From: Calditrichota bacterium
GTDB lineage: Bacteria > Calditrichota > Calditrichia > Calditrichales > J004
Assembly: GCA_013112635.1 (NCBI GenBank)
Contig: JABFGF010000001.1
Span: forward strand, 620,001-684,000
Reading direction: 5' to 3'
Length of the DNA stretch: 64,000 bases
Shown: one piece after another, positions 29,917-39,453 of the stretch
How positions within the stretch are numbered: the first letter of the stretch is position 1
Layout of the letters: every line of letters begins with the position of its first letter
Position numbers and translations under genes: made by a program
The notes under the pieces: generated by a model
The model's input: the letters and a program-made list of their open reading frames with translations, nothing else
Told to the model about the DNA's origin: nothing
The model's database searches: none

Positions 29917-31988
29917 AAAAAATACAAGTCCCATCTAAACTACTTCTTATCATAAGTGTTTTACTTGGCCTTGCAACGTTCGTTTTTGACTACCTAAAAT
30001 TTGAAAGTTCACTTGGTTTTCCACAATGGCAATATGTACATGAAGTACTTACTCTTGTTATTATTGTCTTCTTTTATGGCTATGTTAAAAACCTTGCTTT
30101 TATCAAGCAGGAAAAGCTTTCCATTACACTTAAAAATTTCATAAAGCTTTTAACAGGATTATATCTCTGGGCGCTGATTTTTAAGTTTTTCATGAACCCC
30201 AGCTATTCTGCTGCATTTCCTCCGGTTCCTGATACACTATCTTCTTTAATATATAGTAACCTGGCTTCAATTAGTTCTATCTTGTTCCTGGTTCCGATGA
30301 TTATTTTGGTTAAAAATCTAATCTATTTTAAACAACGGAGCCGAACCAGAATATATACTATTCTAGCACTAATCAGTACTGTAATTACGATGACATTGTC
30401 TGTGGTTTTCCAGGCACCCCTTAGCGAAACAACCGGAAATGGCATTTATGTATCAACATCACTTGTGGTTACGTTGATATTTTATGCACTTCTTGGAACT
30501 AATAATACCTGGATTACTTATTTATCGAGAAAAGAAAAATACACATATTTTTTGGTTTCAGTTGTTTTGGTGTGGATCATTATAATACTATACGGTTTTG
30601 CCTTTTTAGATTCAGTTGCTGCTCACAGTATTTCATTAGATTCTTTCACTAACCTGGCCTGGTATTTCCTGACGATTTATGCCTTGTTTTCAAGTATAAC
30701 TTTTTTATTTCATCTACCAACAGCACGTGTTTTTGATCGAAAGATGAAAGAAGTTAGTTCATTACATCAGCTAGGGCGTGTAATTTCTGCAGAGTTTAAT
30801 TCAGAAAAGCTGGTTGATATTGTTACAGGAATGACCACAGAAGTAATCGAATCAAATCACACATGGATTGAACTTTATGATGAAAAACGGGATAACCTCT
30901 TTGTAGCCGCTGCCGATAATCTGGATGTAAATGATCTTGAATCTTTCAACAACCACAGCATTCATGAAATAGGATTGAAGCTAATAGAGACAAAACAGCC
31001 AATAACCCTTAATAACATTACAAAAAATGGTGAGTATGCTTCTATAAAAAAATGGCGTAAGGACATTGGTTCCCTTGCTGCTGCTCCTTTAATTGATGCC
31101 GCAGGTAAAGTGCTTGGAATTATATTTGCTACCAAATCATACGAGTTTGGATTTGATCCGGATGATTTAAAAATGTTAGAAGCATATGCGAACCAGGCAG
31201 CTATTGCTCTGGAAAATGCAAAATTGGTTAAAAACTCACTGGAGCGTGAAAGACTTGAGCAAGAACTGCAAATTGCCCGAGAAGTACAGATGCGTCTGTT
31301 ACCTCAAAAAGTACCATCATCCGGTAATTTAAAAATTGATACCCTAACAATTACGGCCTATGAAGTAGGTGGAGATTATTATGACTTTTTCCCAACAAAA
31401 GAAAATAATCTTGGGTTGATTATTGGTGATGTTAGCGGGAAAGGCACATCGGCGGCATTTTATATGGCCGAAACAAAAGGAATAATTCAATCGATAACGA
31501 GAAACTATTATTCACCTTATGACATTCTTGTAAATACAAATACGATCCTTTTTGATTCCCTTGAAAAAAAATCCTTTATAACTCTACTTGTAGCTCAAAT
31601 CGATTATAAAAAGCAATTACTACGCTTTGCCCGTGGTGGCCATTGCCCCGTTTTGCATTATAGAGCTAAAGAACAGGAAACAGATTTTCTTCAACCGTCC
31701 GGAATTGCTATTGGCCTGGATAATGGTGAAGTATTTGATACGACATTAAAAGAAGAGAAAGTAAAACTGGCAGATGATGATATCTTAGCTTTTTACACAG
31801 ATGGCCTCTCTGAAGCAATGAATAAAGAAAATGATGAATTTGGGGATGAAAGATTAGGCGAAATAATAAAAAACAATGCACACCTGGAAGTTGATGCATT
31901 AAAAGAAAAGGTTATTGATGAAATATTAGCTTTTCTTGATGGTCAAAATTTACATGATGACCTTACTTTGGTTTTAGTAAAATGTTGA
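29913..31988 (+). CDS. Integral-membrane GAF-SpoIIE (PP2C) serine phosphatase
   Basis: A 691-residue signalling phosphatase of the SpoIIE/RsbU type, expected to dephosphorylate a STAS anti-sigma antagonist. Residues 1-270 hold about eight transmembrane helices; a GAF domain spans about 285-435 (IELYDEKRDNLFVAAAD to YANQAAIALENA). A coiled-coil signalling helix (ERERLEQELQIAREVQMRLL) leads to the catalytic domain with VGGDYYDFF, IGDVSGKGTSAAF, FARGGHCPVLHY, FYTDGLSEA and a final HDDLTLVLV, so the metal-binding aspartates are present. It overlaps the preceding lipoprotein gene by 4 bases and is followed after 31 bases by the STAS gene. Confidence 0.93.
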   Translation: MKKIQVPSKLLLIISVLLGLATFVFDYLKFESSLGFPQWQYVHEVLTLVIIVFFYGYVKNLAFIKQEKLSITLKNFIKLLTGLYLWALIFKFFMNPSYSAAFPPVPDTLSSLIYSNLASISSILFLVPMIILVKNLIYFKQRSRTRIYTILALISTVITMTLSVVFQAPLSETTGNGIYVSTSLVVTLIFYALLGTNNTWITYLSRKEKYTYFLVSVVLVWIIIILYGFAFLDSVAAHSISLDSFTNLAWYFLTIYALFSSITFLFHLPTARVFDRKMKEVSSLHQLGRVISAEFNSEKLVDIVTGMTTEVIESNHTWIELYDEKRDNLFVAAADNLDVNDLESFNNHSIHEIGLKLIETKQPITLNNITKNGEYASIKKWRKDIGSLAAAPLIDAAGKVLGIIFATKSYEFGFDPDDLKMLEAYANQAAIALENAKLVKNSLERERLEQELQIAREVQMRLLPQKVPSSGNLKIDTLTITAYEVGGDYYDFFPTKENNLGLIIGDVSGKGTSAAFYMAETKGIIQSITRNYYSPYDILVNTNTILFDSLEKKSFITLLVAQIDYKKQLLRFARGGHCPVLHYRAKEQETDFLQPSGIAIGLDNGEVFDTTLKEEKVKLADDDILAFYTDGLSEAMNKENDEFGDERLGEIIKNNAHLEVDALKEKVIDEILAFLDGQNLHDDLTLVLVKC

Positions 31989-32019
31989 TAGTTTTTGAGT
32001 TTAAATTTGGAGGTATTTA

Positions 32020-32373
32020 ATGAGCGGATTTGATGTTAGCCGGAGTGACAAAAGCGAAATATCCGTATTGTATTTAAGCGGTTTTTTGGATGCACACACA
32101 ACACCTAAATTTGAAGATGGTTTGCAATCCTTGATAAAGGAAAACCGTGTTAAAATAATTGTAAACCTAAAAGACCTGGATTATATCAGCAGCGCCGGTT
32201 TAGGTGTTTTTATGGGCTTTATTGAAGAAATACGAGAAAAAGGTGGCGATATTAAACTGTCAAACCTTTCCCAAAAAGTATTTAAGGTTTTTGATTTACT
32301 TGGTTTTCCTGCCCTTTATGAAATATTTGATGAAGAAGCAGAAGCCACAGAAAAATTTAGTGAAACCAAATAA
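32020..32373 (+). CDS. STAS-domain anti-sigma factor antagonist (RsbV/SpoIIAA-like)
   Basis: A 117-residue single STAS domain protein. In partner switching the unphosphorylated form binds an anti-sigma kinase and frees its target. The core YISSAGLGVFMG contains Ser58, which aligns with the phosphorylated serine of SpoIIAA and RsbV. A strong GGAGG precedes the ATG. It lies between a SpoIIE phosphatase and an RsbW-like kinase, the classic arrangement; the extra C-terminal acidic tail (about 103-117) is dispensable in the family. Confidence 0.93.
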   Translation: MSGFDVSRSDKSEISVLYLSGFLDAHTTPKFEDGLQSLIKENRVKIIVNLKDLDYISSAGLGVFMGFIEEIREKGGDIKLSNLSQKVFKVFDLLGFPALYEIFDEEAEATEKFSETK

Positions 32374-32407
32374 TGAATTATTCGAACCTTTGATATAGAG
32401 CTAAAAA

Positions 32408-32848
32408 ATGAAAAAAATGAGAAAATACAGATATAAAATCCGCTTCCCAAGCAGAACAGACAATCTCGAAGTTGTTCGTGATTTTGTACACCGGCTGGCC
32501 CTAAAAGCAGGGTTTGTAGAAGAAGGTGCTGATCAAATCTCTTTAGCGGTTGATGAGGCATGTACAAATGTTATCAAACATGCGCATAATTATAATTCCA
32601 GGCGTATGATTGACCTTTCTGTTAATTATGATGAGCAGAAATTTGAAATAGTTATTACAGATAAAGGCAAAGGTTTTGATCCTAAGACACTTCAAAAACC
32701 GGATTTATCAAAATATATCCATGAGGCAAAAATGGGTGGCTTGGGTATTCATTTGATGAAGACTTTGATGGATGAAGTTAATTATTCGTTTAATCCTGGA
32801 ATAAAGAACCAGGTATCCTTAATAAAATACATTAAAACCGCGGCCTGA
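32408..32848 (+). CDS. RsbW/SpoIIAB-like anti-sigma serine kinase
   Basis: A 146-residue HATPase_c protein of the anti-sigma kinase type, which phosphorylates the STAS antagonist and otherwise holds a sigma factor or other partner. The N-box is ISLAVDEACTNVIKHAH, the G1 box ITDKGKGFDP and the G2 box GGLGIHLMKTLMDEV; no DHp domain is present, as expected. The first ATG is used; a second in-frame ATG three codons on is equally possible because the ribosome site is weak. It ends 2 bases before the next phosphatase start, so the two are translated together. Confidence 0.92.
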   Translation: MKKMRKYRYKIRFPSRTDNLEVVRDFVHRLALKAGFVEEGADQISLAVDEACTNVIKHAHNYNSRRMIDLSVNYDEQKFEIVITDKGKGFDPKTLQKPDLSKYIHEAKMGGLGIHLMKTLMDEVNYSFNPGIKNQVSLIKYIKTAA

Positions 32849-32850
32849 TA

Positions 32851-34623
32851 ATGAGTGATTTTTTAAATAGTTTTCGATTGAGAAATGAAGCAAATCTTGA
32901 TATGGATCAGATGGACCCAAAACATCTTGAACTATCTTCATTATTTGAATTCAGCCAAACCTTAAACTCATCACTTGATATTAAATCAATTCTGGACAGC
33001 TTGCTTTTTGTACCAATGGGTCGGTTAATGGTTGGCAAAGGTTTAATCCTTTTATCTCATGATGATGAAACATGTAAAATTGCTACAGTAAAAGGAATCC
33101 CTGATGAATTAATCAACTCTGAAATAGAATTTAGCAATAAACCCTCAGAAGCTTTTCAGATCAACAATATTGAAGAATTAAAAAACTATCCTAAAATATT
33201 TTCCGATTTTAAAATAAAACTTGTCATACCTATAAAATCGATGAATAAAATTAGTGGCATGATTTTACTTGGGCCAAAACTTTTAGGCAAAGATTTTACC
33301 GAAGATGAAATATTTTTTCTCTCCTCAATTGGCAATATAGCTGCTCCGGCAATTGAAAATGCGCGCGTGTTTGAACAACTCAATTCTGTTAATTTTAAGC
33401 TGGATCAAAAAGTTCAGGAGTTAAATACCCTTTTTGAAATTGGCAATGAATTAAATCGCGTTTTTGAGTTAGATGAAATTTTAAAACGCCTATCTTTTTC
33501 TTTAATGGGCCAAATGCTTATTAACCAGTTTTTTGTAATTCTGAAAAATGGGGAAAATCATTTAAAAACAGTTTATAAAAAAGGTTCATCATTTACAGAT
33601 GAAAACATTAAGCAATGTATAGATTCCGGTTTCGAAAGTAACGAGTTTAAAAAACCATTATTAGTTGATACTTTATCAGTAAAAGAAAAAAAAGTTTTTG
33701 ATGAACTTGGAGTAAAAACAATTGTCCCTATGGTTTTACAGGATAAAGTACGCGGCTATATTTTCCTGGGACCAAAACTTAATAAAACAGAGTTTTCCAA
33801 ATCAGATGTGGAGTTTTTAGCGACATTGGCAAATATCGCGATTATATCCATAGAGAATGCACATCTGTTTCAGGAAACCCTGGAGAAAAAAAGGCTGGAA
33901 GAAGAGCTGAATGTAGCAAAAGGAATTCAGGCAAAATTACTACCATCTAACATGCCCCAGGTAGATCGTTTTGATATTCACGGCCATAATATTCCAAGTA
34001 AACAAGTCGGCGGGGATTATTTTGATATTTTGGTAATTAATGAAAATGAAATCATATTTACGATTGCAGACGTTTCCGGAAAAGGAATGCCCGCGTCGCT
34101 GCTAATGTCAAATCTACAAGCTGGATTGCATACCTTGCACAAGGAAGACTATTCCCTCTCAGAAATTACATTTCGGTTAAATAACCTGATTTTCAGAAAT
34201 ACGAGTATTGAAAAGTACATTACATTTTTTATTTCCAAGTTAAACTTAAAAGAGAACACTATTAGTTTTGTAAATGCTGGACACAATCCGCCATACCTTT
34301 TTTGCAATGAAGGAAAATATGAGGAGCTGACGAAAGGTGGGATAATTTTAGGGATGATGGAAAATGTAGCCTATGAAACGGGTGAATTACCTATGGAGCC
34401 GGGCTGTTGTTTAACAATGTTTACCGATGGAGTTACTGAAGCAATGAGCCCTGATGATATCCCTTTTGATGAATTCCGGGTAATTGATTTTTTTATAAAA
34501 GAAATGTCTGGTTACAATTCCGAAAAGTTAAACTTCAAATTAATTGAACTACTTTACGATTTTGCCGGTGATCCCACAAAAGACGATGATGTTACGATTC
34601 TAACTGTCCGCCGAAATAATTAG
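32851..34623 (+). CDS. Cytoplasmic tandem-GAF SpoIIE (PP2C) serine phosphatase
   Basis: A 590-residue soluble phosphatase. Two GAF domains (about 30-175 and 190-345), each ending with a near-identical IGNIAAPAIENARVF / LANIAIISIENAHLF helix, feed through a coiled coil (KKRLEEELNVAKGIQAKLLP) into a SpoIIE catalytic domain with VGGDYFDIL, IADVSGKGMPASLL, FVNAGHNPPYLF, MFTDGVTEAM and KDDDVTILTV. Without membrane helices it should read a cytoplasmic ligand, so it gives the same STAS/kinase pair a second input. It begins 2 bases after the kinase gene. Confidence 0.93.
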   Translation: MSDFLNSFRLRNEANLDMDQMDPKHLELSSLFEFSQTLNSSLDIKSILDSLLFVPMGRLMVGKGLILLSHDDETCKIATVKGIPDELINSEIEFSNKPSEAFQINNIEELKNYPKIFSDFKIKLVIPIKSMNKISGMILLGPKLLGKDFTEDEIFFLSSIGNIAAPAIENARVFEQLNSVNFKLDQKVQELNTLFEIGNELNRVFELDEILKRLSFSLMGQMLINQFFVILKNGENHLKTVYKKGSSFTDENIKQCIDSGFESNEFKKPLLVDTLSVKEKKVFDELGVKTIVPMVLQDKVRGYIFLGPKLNKTEFSKSDVEFLATLANIAIISIENAHLFQETLEKKRLEEELNVAKGIQAKLLPSNMPQVDRFDIHGHNIPSKQVGGDYFDILVINENEIIFTIADVSGKGMPASLLMSNLQAGLHTLHKEDYSLSEITFRLNNLIFRNTSIEKYITFFISKLNLKENTISFVNAGHNPPYLFCNEGKYEELTKGGIILGMMENVAYETGELPMEPGCCLTMFTDGVTEAMSPDDIPFDEFRVIDFFIKEMSGYNSEKLNFKLIELLYDFAGDPTKDDDVTILTVRRNN

Positions 34624-34661
34624 TAACCTTCTATTTAAATTTCTTTCATCTTTACAATTTG

Positions 34662-34689
34662 CTCTCTAAATTAGCCGCTTTTTGGAGAG
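34662..34689 (+). promoter_or_regulatory. Hairpin sequestering the ribosome site of the next phosphatase gene
   Basis: CTCTCTAAA (34662-34670) can pair with TTTGGAGAG (34681-34689), 9 bp with one U-G pair and a 10-base loop. The right arm contains the only Shine-Dalgarno (GGAGAG) of the TTG-started gene at 34699, so folding would block translation. Confidence 0.45.
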
Positions 34690-34698
34690 AAACCTGCA

Positions 34699-36612
34699 TT
34701 GAATATTATTTTCATTTTAAAAGTAATTATTGGATTTATTATTTATGGCCTGCTCTATTTTGGGCTATTCAGTTTGTTAAATGGCAAGTTTGAAAATCCC
34801 CATGTTATTGCTTTCTCTATTGTTATTCTTATAAACCTTATTTTTGACCGTATTCTAAGAAACTATTACAGCCACTATCTGCAAGCCCCTTTCCGGTTCC
34901 TTCGCCTTGAGCAAAAACAAATTCTTGAAAGATTAGTCCAAAATCTTGTGGGTTCCATCCGCTATCAGGAAGCCAAGAAACTACTTTTTGAGGCATTCGG
35001 AAAATTGCTGACAGAAACCCCACAGGCATTCTATTTATGGGATAATGACCACTATTATTTATCTCATTATGCCCAAATCAAAAATGGAAGAGCCCTGCCC
35101 GTTACAATAGATTGCTCATATTTTGAAAATATGGATCTACAAACAGAACATCTTAATCTTGAAAAAGACTTATCATTGCCACAGATAAAAGTAAATGCCT
35201 TTAATTCTGAAGGTCTTTCAGAGATTTTTACTTTCCCTGGGCATAGCCACTTGTTTGCTTTTATGCTGACAACCAGGGATGCAAAAAAATTATTAAAACG
35301 CGAACCAATCAATAAGGCTTTTAAACGAGTTCAGAAAAAAGCCGGATTGGTCCTGGAAAACACGGGACTATTTATAGATCTGGAAAAAAGAAACTTTGAA
35401 ATTAAAAAATTGATTGAAGTCAGCCAAAAAGTCCTCTCTTCCCTTGATACACAAACTATTCTTGATTTTATATTGGATGCTTTGGCAACACTAATCTCCT
35501 ACGATGCAGCTGTAATTTTCCTGCTTGATGAAGACGGAGAATCACTTAAATCTACCAGTAGCCGTGGCTATGAAAATGTAAATCCGGATATTCTTAAGTT
35601 AAAAGTGGGACAAGGTTCTGCAGGATTTGTAGTGCAAACAAAAAACATTGATTTAATTGCAAACGTTACAGATGCTGAACATTATTGTGCCGCCCGTAAA
35701 GAGACAGTTTCCCAGGTTGCCCTTCCCTTTTTATTTGATGGTTCTGTTCTTGGTGTCTTGACTTTGGAAAGTGATGAAGAAGACTTCTTTAAGCAAAACG
35801 AAGTTGAAATATTAAAAATGTTTGCTAATCTTGTGGCTGTATCAATCCACAATGCCCGCCAGGTAGAAATCCGTTTAGCAAAACAGGCATTTGAACATGA
35901 ATTGATCAACGCTGCAACTGTTCAAAAAGGCCTTTTATTAAGACGTTTACCACGGATTGATAATCTTGCTATTACAGCTGAAAACACACCCAGCAAAATT
36001 GTTAGTGGTGATTTATATGATTTCCGGAAGATAAATGAAAATGCCCTCGGTGTGGCAATAGGCGATGTTGCAGGTAAAGGTGCTCCAGCTGCGTTAATGA
36101 TGACACTTGTTCTTGCGGGGTTTCGCTCACAAAACAAAACGGACTCCACAACATGTGATGTTGTAAACCATATGAATGACTTGCTGACCCAGACGACAAT
36201 CGAAGGAAAATATACTACTTTTTTCTACGGCATTATTCGAATGGATTTAAATAAAATTATATTTACAAATGCCGGGCACAATGCTCCAATTCTCTTAAGA
36301 AAAAATGGAGAGGTTAAATATTTAAATAAAGGTGGAATTGTTCTGGGATTTATGGACAGCCAATATTATGAACAGGAAGAAGTAGATTTTGATGAAGGCG
36401 ATATTTTTATAGCTTTTACAGACGGCGTTACTGAGATTATGGACGCCAATGAAAATGAATTTGGTGAAAATAGGATTATTGAAATTATTAAAAAACATAA
36501 AGAAAAATCTGTTCACGATATTAAAGCTGCTTTATATGAATCCCTTGGTTCTTTTTCTAACTTTAAACTAAATGCTGATGATTTAACTTTGATTATTGCC
36601 AAACACGAGTAA
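34699..36612 (+). CDS. Membrane-anchored GAF-SpoIIE (PP2C) serine phosphatase
   Basis: Third phosphatase of the cluster, 637 residues. Two transmembrane helices at about 2-26 and 35-53 anchor it; a poorly conserved region follows, then a GAF domain at about 235-395 (AAVIFLLDEDGESLKSTSSR to NLVAVSIHNARQ) and the SpoIIE domain with IVSGDLYDFR, IGDVAGKGAPAALM, FTNAGHNAPILL, AFTDGVTEIMD and NADDLTLIIA. The usual GGDYYD is SGDLYD here, with the key Asp kept. It starts with TTG, preceded by GGAGAG, which lies in a hairpin. Low translation is expected. Confidence 0.92.
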   Translation: MNIIFILKVIIGFIIYGLLYFGLFSLLNGKFENPHVIAFSIVILINLIFDRILRNYYSHYLQAPFRFLRLEQKQILERLVQNLVGSIRYQEAKKLLFEAFGKLLTETPQAFYLWDNDHYYLSHYAQIKNGRALPVTIDCSYFENMDLQTEHLNLEKDLSLPQIKVNAFNSEGLSEIFTFPGHSHLFAFMLTTRDAKKLLKREPINKAFKRVQKKAGLVLENTGLFIDLEKRNFEIKKLIEVSQKVLSSLDTQTILDFILDALATLISYDAAVIFLLDEDGESLKSTSSRGYENVNPDILKLKVGQGSAGFVVQTKNIDLIANVTDAEHYCAARKETVSQVALPFLFDGSVLGVLTLESDEEDFFKQNEVEILKMFANLVAVSIHNARQVEIRLAKQAFEHELINAATVQKGLLLRRLPRIDNLAITAENTPSKIVSGDLYDFRKINENALGVAIGDVAGKGAPAALMMTLVLAGFRSQNKTDSTTCDVVNHMNDLLTQTTIEGKYTTFFYGIIRMDLNKIIFTNAGHNAPILLRKNGEVKYLNKGGIVLGFMDSQYYEQEEVDFDEGDIFIAFTDGVTEIMDANENEFGENRIIEIIKKHKEKSVHDIKAALYESLGSFSNFKLNADDLTLIIAKHE

Positions 36613-36716
36613 TTACTCCGTTTTATTTTATTCTCTGCAATTTTAAACTTCTTTCGTATTTCATCGACTATTCTATTCTAACTCCTTTTTTTTGGTTTTA
36701 ACTTCACTCTTTTTAT

Positions 36717-38348
36717 ATGAAAAAGAATCCAAAAGTTTTGTACATCGAAGATGATGCCGAAACCAGGTCACTCATGGCAGATATTATACGATACCGCGGG
36801 TATCAATATTTTGAAGCTGAGCGAGGCATTGAGGGCATCCGTCTTGCAAAAAAGGTAATTCCTGATCTTATTATTATTGATTTAAGATTGCCGGATATGG
36901 AAGGATATGAAGTAACGACCCTGTTAAAATCGATCGATGAGTTAAAAGACAAACCCATTATAGCTCTTACAGCCGAATCAAAAAAAAATGTTAAAGAATT
37001 AACGCTTGCCGCCGGCTGCGATGGTTTTATACACAAACCAATCAACGTTAATGAGTTTTTATTCAAAATTGAAGAATATCTTTCAGGGCGAAGGGATCGT
37101 TTAGCAGAAAACCAACAGCAACAGTTTTTACAAAAATACAATGTTGAATTAGTTCAAAAATTATCCAAAAAAATTATTCAGCTGGAAACCATTAATGAAG
37201 ATCTGTATAACGTCAACAAAGAATTGTCAAAATCTAAAGATGAACTTGGCAGATATAATGACCGGCTTTTTTATTTAAATAATCTGGCAAATTTTCTACG
37301 CAAAAGACAAAATCCCGAAGAAGTTTTAAAGATATTGCCTCAAAAAACCATCGAAGGGTTCAAAGTAAAGCGATGCATAATCTTTAAAGTTGAAGTCGCA
37401 TCAAATCAACTTATCCCAATCTATTACGCCGGTATCGAGCTAAAGCGGTTTAAATATAAAAAATTTCAGCTTAATACAAGGCTGTTCGAAACTATTCGGC
37501 AAAAAGGTGGTTTAGTTTGGATTAGAAATACTGCTGACATAATGGAATATGAACTGGAAAAATTTTCCAAGAGCTTAAAAACATCGTCATTTATTTTAAG
37601 CAAGTTAAATGATCTTGGAGCCAGGGCTGATTCAACGCAAGTTTTAAAATCTGTGACCGATTTAGACCAGCAAAAAGAACTTCCTGATAAATACATATTA
37701 TTTATTGATAAAGGGACTGATGGTTCCCCGGTTGAAACGTACGAAGTCCGGATTCTAAAATCCTTTATTCAAACAGTGGGTACTATTTATGAAAACATGC
37801 TTCTCTACCATCACCTGCTTGAGACGTATAAAATCCGAGAACAACAGGCTGTGACTGATGAATTAACAAAAGTTTATAATTACCGCTATTTAATGCGCGA
37901 ACTGGAGAGAGAAGTAAATCGTGCCCAGCGTTTCAAAATGCCATTTTCAATTATAATGATCGATATTGACCATTTTAAAAATTACAATGATATTAATGGT
38001 CACCAAATGGGTGATGCCCTTCTAAAGAAATTTAGCAAGCTTTTAAAGGAGAATACGCGCAAAACAGATACAATTGCCAGATATGGTGGTGAAGAGTTTT
38101 TAATAGTACTGCCTGGAGTGAAAAAAAACAGAGGTATTGAGATTGCAGATAAATTACAATCAAAAGTTGAACAGAAAGTTTTTCCAAATCAGAAAAAACA
38201 ACCTCTGGGTAATTTAACTATAAGTTCTGGCCTGGTATCTTTTCCTGAAGATGGCGAAACTACAAAAGCCTTGCTGAAGAATGTTGACAAAGCCCTTTAT
38301 AAAGCAAAAAACAAGGGCCGTAACAGGCTGATAGTATTTGGAAAATAG
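36717..38348 (+). CDS. Response regulator with GGDEF domain (diguanylate cyclase)
   Basis: A 543-residue regulator that probably makes cyclic di-GMP. The N-terminal REC domain has acidic E11-D12-D13, the phospho-acceptor Asp55 (IIIDLRLPDMEGYE) and Lys in FIHKPIN. A coiled-coil linker and a GAF-like middle region (about 190-370) lead to a GGDEF domain with active motif GGEEF (457-461) and an RKTD inhibitory I-site five residues before it, so product feedback is likely. No partner histidine kinase is adjacent; it follows the three phosphatases on the same strand after about 100 bases. Confidence 0.93.
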   Translation: MKKNPKVLYIEDDAETRSLMADIIRYRGYQYFEAERGIEGIRLAKKVIPDLIIIDLRLPDMEGYEVTTLLKSIDELKDKPIIALTAESKKNVKELTLAAGCDGFIHKPINVNEFLFKIEEYLSGRRDRLAENQQQQFLQKYNVELVQKLSKKIIQLETINEDLYNVNKELSKSKDELGRYNDRLFYLNNLANFLRKRQNPEEVLKILPQKTIEGFKVKRCIIFKVEVASNQLIPIYYAGIELKRFKYKKFQLNTRLFETIRQKGGLVWIRNTADIMEYELEKFSKSLKTSSFILSKLNDLGARADSTQVLKSVTDLDQQKELPDKYILFIDKGTDGSPVETYEVRILKSFIQTVGTIYENMLLYHHLLETYKIREQQAVTDELTKVYNYRYLMRELEREVNRAQRFKMPFSIIMIDIDHFKNYNDINGHQMGDALLKKFSKLLKENTRKTDTIARYGGEEFLIVLPGVKKNRGIEIADKLQSKVEQKVFPNQKKQPLGNLTISSGLVSFPEDGETTKALLKNVDKALYKAKNKGRNRLIVFGK

Positions 38349-38395
38349 ATTAATTGCGGGTTAAAAACTGAGTGGAAATACTATCTTTCAATCTT

Positions 38396-39280
38396 CTACT
38401 TTTCAATCTCCTTTGGCTTAGATTTCCATCGTTTATGCATCCAAAACCATTGGTCAGGATATTTCCGAATCCACTTATCCAGTGCAGAAGTATGAAGTTG
38501 AGTAATTTCCAGGATCGATTCATCTGAGACTTTTAAACCTTCAGGAATTTTAATCTCCTCAAAAAATATATCAAAATGCGCATAACTAGTGCGAATTGCT
38601 GCCATAAACAACATGTGCGATCCGCTCCTTAGTTGAAAAATAGCAGGCCCAACGGCCGTTGATGATGGTTGACCAAGGAAATCCACAAATATGCCTTTTT
38701 TTCGTGCATCCTGATCACCCGCAATCGCAACACACTTATTCGACCTTAAGAATTTCAATCCTTCCCGCATTGCCGATTTGGTATAAATAACTGTACAACC
38801 ATTCCGTTCACGATTTTTGTGCATAAAATCATCTATATACCTGTTTTTAATTCTTTTAGCAATTGCAGCAAAAGGAACTTTTTTTAGGCCAAGGTAAATT
38901 GAAAACCACTCAAAGTTGCCCAAATGCCCCGTCATTAAAAGAGCACCTTGTTCTTTGGCCAGTGTTTTCTCTATCAGCTCCAGGTTATGAGATGTAAAAT
39001 GTCTGTCAATATTTTTAATATTTATCTTTTTTGTCTGTAAAACCTCAAACCACAGATAGGTGAAGTTACGGTAAATATTTTTCACCAATAGTTTTTCATC
39101 AAAGGGTAAATTATCTCCATAAACTTTTTTCAGGTTTTCACGGATTACCCTGCGCCTGTAACCGATAAAGTTCTGTAAAATGAATGCAAAGATGTTAGCA
39201 ATTTTTTCAACAAACCCAAAAGGAAGGATAGTAAAAAGGCTATAAAGGCTCTTTAAAAGATAATATTGTATTCTGTCCAT
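38396..39280 (-). CDS. LpxL/HtrB-family lysophospholipid (lipid A) acyltransferase
   Basis: A 294-residue inner-membrane acyltransferase of the lauroyl/myristoyl transferase family, which adds secondary acyl chains to lipid A. An N-terminal hydrophobic helix is followed by the catalytic HLGNFE (H-x4-E) after LLMTGH, the conserved AGDQDARKKGIFVDFLG and the C-terminal YPDQWFWMHKRWKS. This implies an LPS-type outer membrane. It has no clear Shine-Dalgarno and converges on the diguanylate cyclase gene. Confidence 0.92.
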   Translation of the reverse strand: MDRIQYYLLKSLYSLFTILPFGFVEKIANIFAFILQNFIGYRRRVIRENLKKVYGDNLPFDEKLLVKNIYRNFTYLWFEVLQTKKINIKNIDRHFTSHNLELIEKTLAKEQGALLMTGHLGNFEWFSIYLGLKKVPFAAIAKRIKNRYIDDFMHKNRERNGCTVIYTKSAMREGLKFLRSNKCVAIAGDQDARKKGIFVDFLGQPSSTAVGPAIFQLRSGSHMLFMAAIRTSYAHFDIFFEEIKIPEGLKVSDESILEITQLHTSALDKWIRKYPDQWFWMHKRWKSKPKEIEK

Positions 39281-39453
39281 AATGGTAAATTAAACATTTC
39301 ATTTTTTTTATTCAACCAGTAGAATCGTTGTACTAAATTAAATTTGAACTTCTTATCCGATCCGCTTAAATTTATTAGCTCTTTCCAAAAAGAAAACTAT
39401 ACATTAATTATAAAATATAACCTTAAAATAAGTAATAAAGGAGAGTTAGTATA

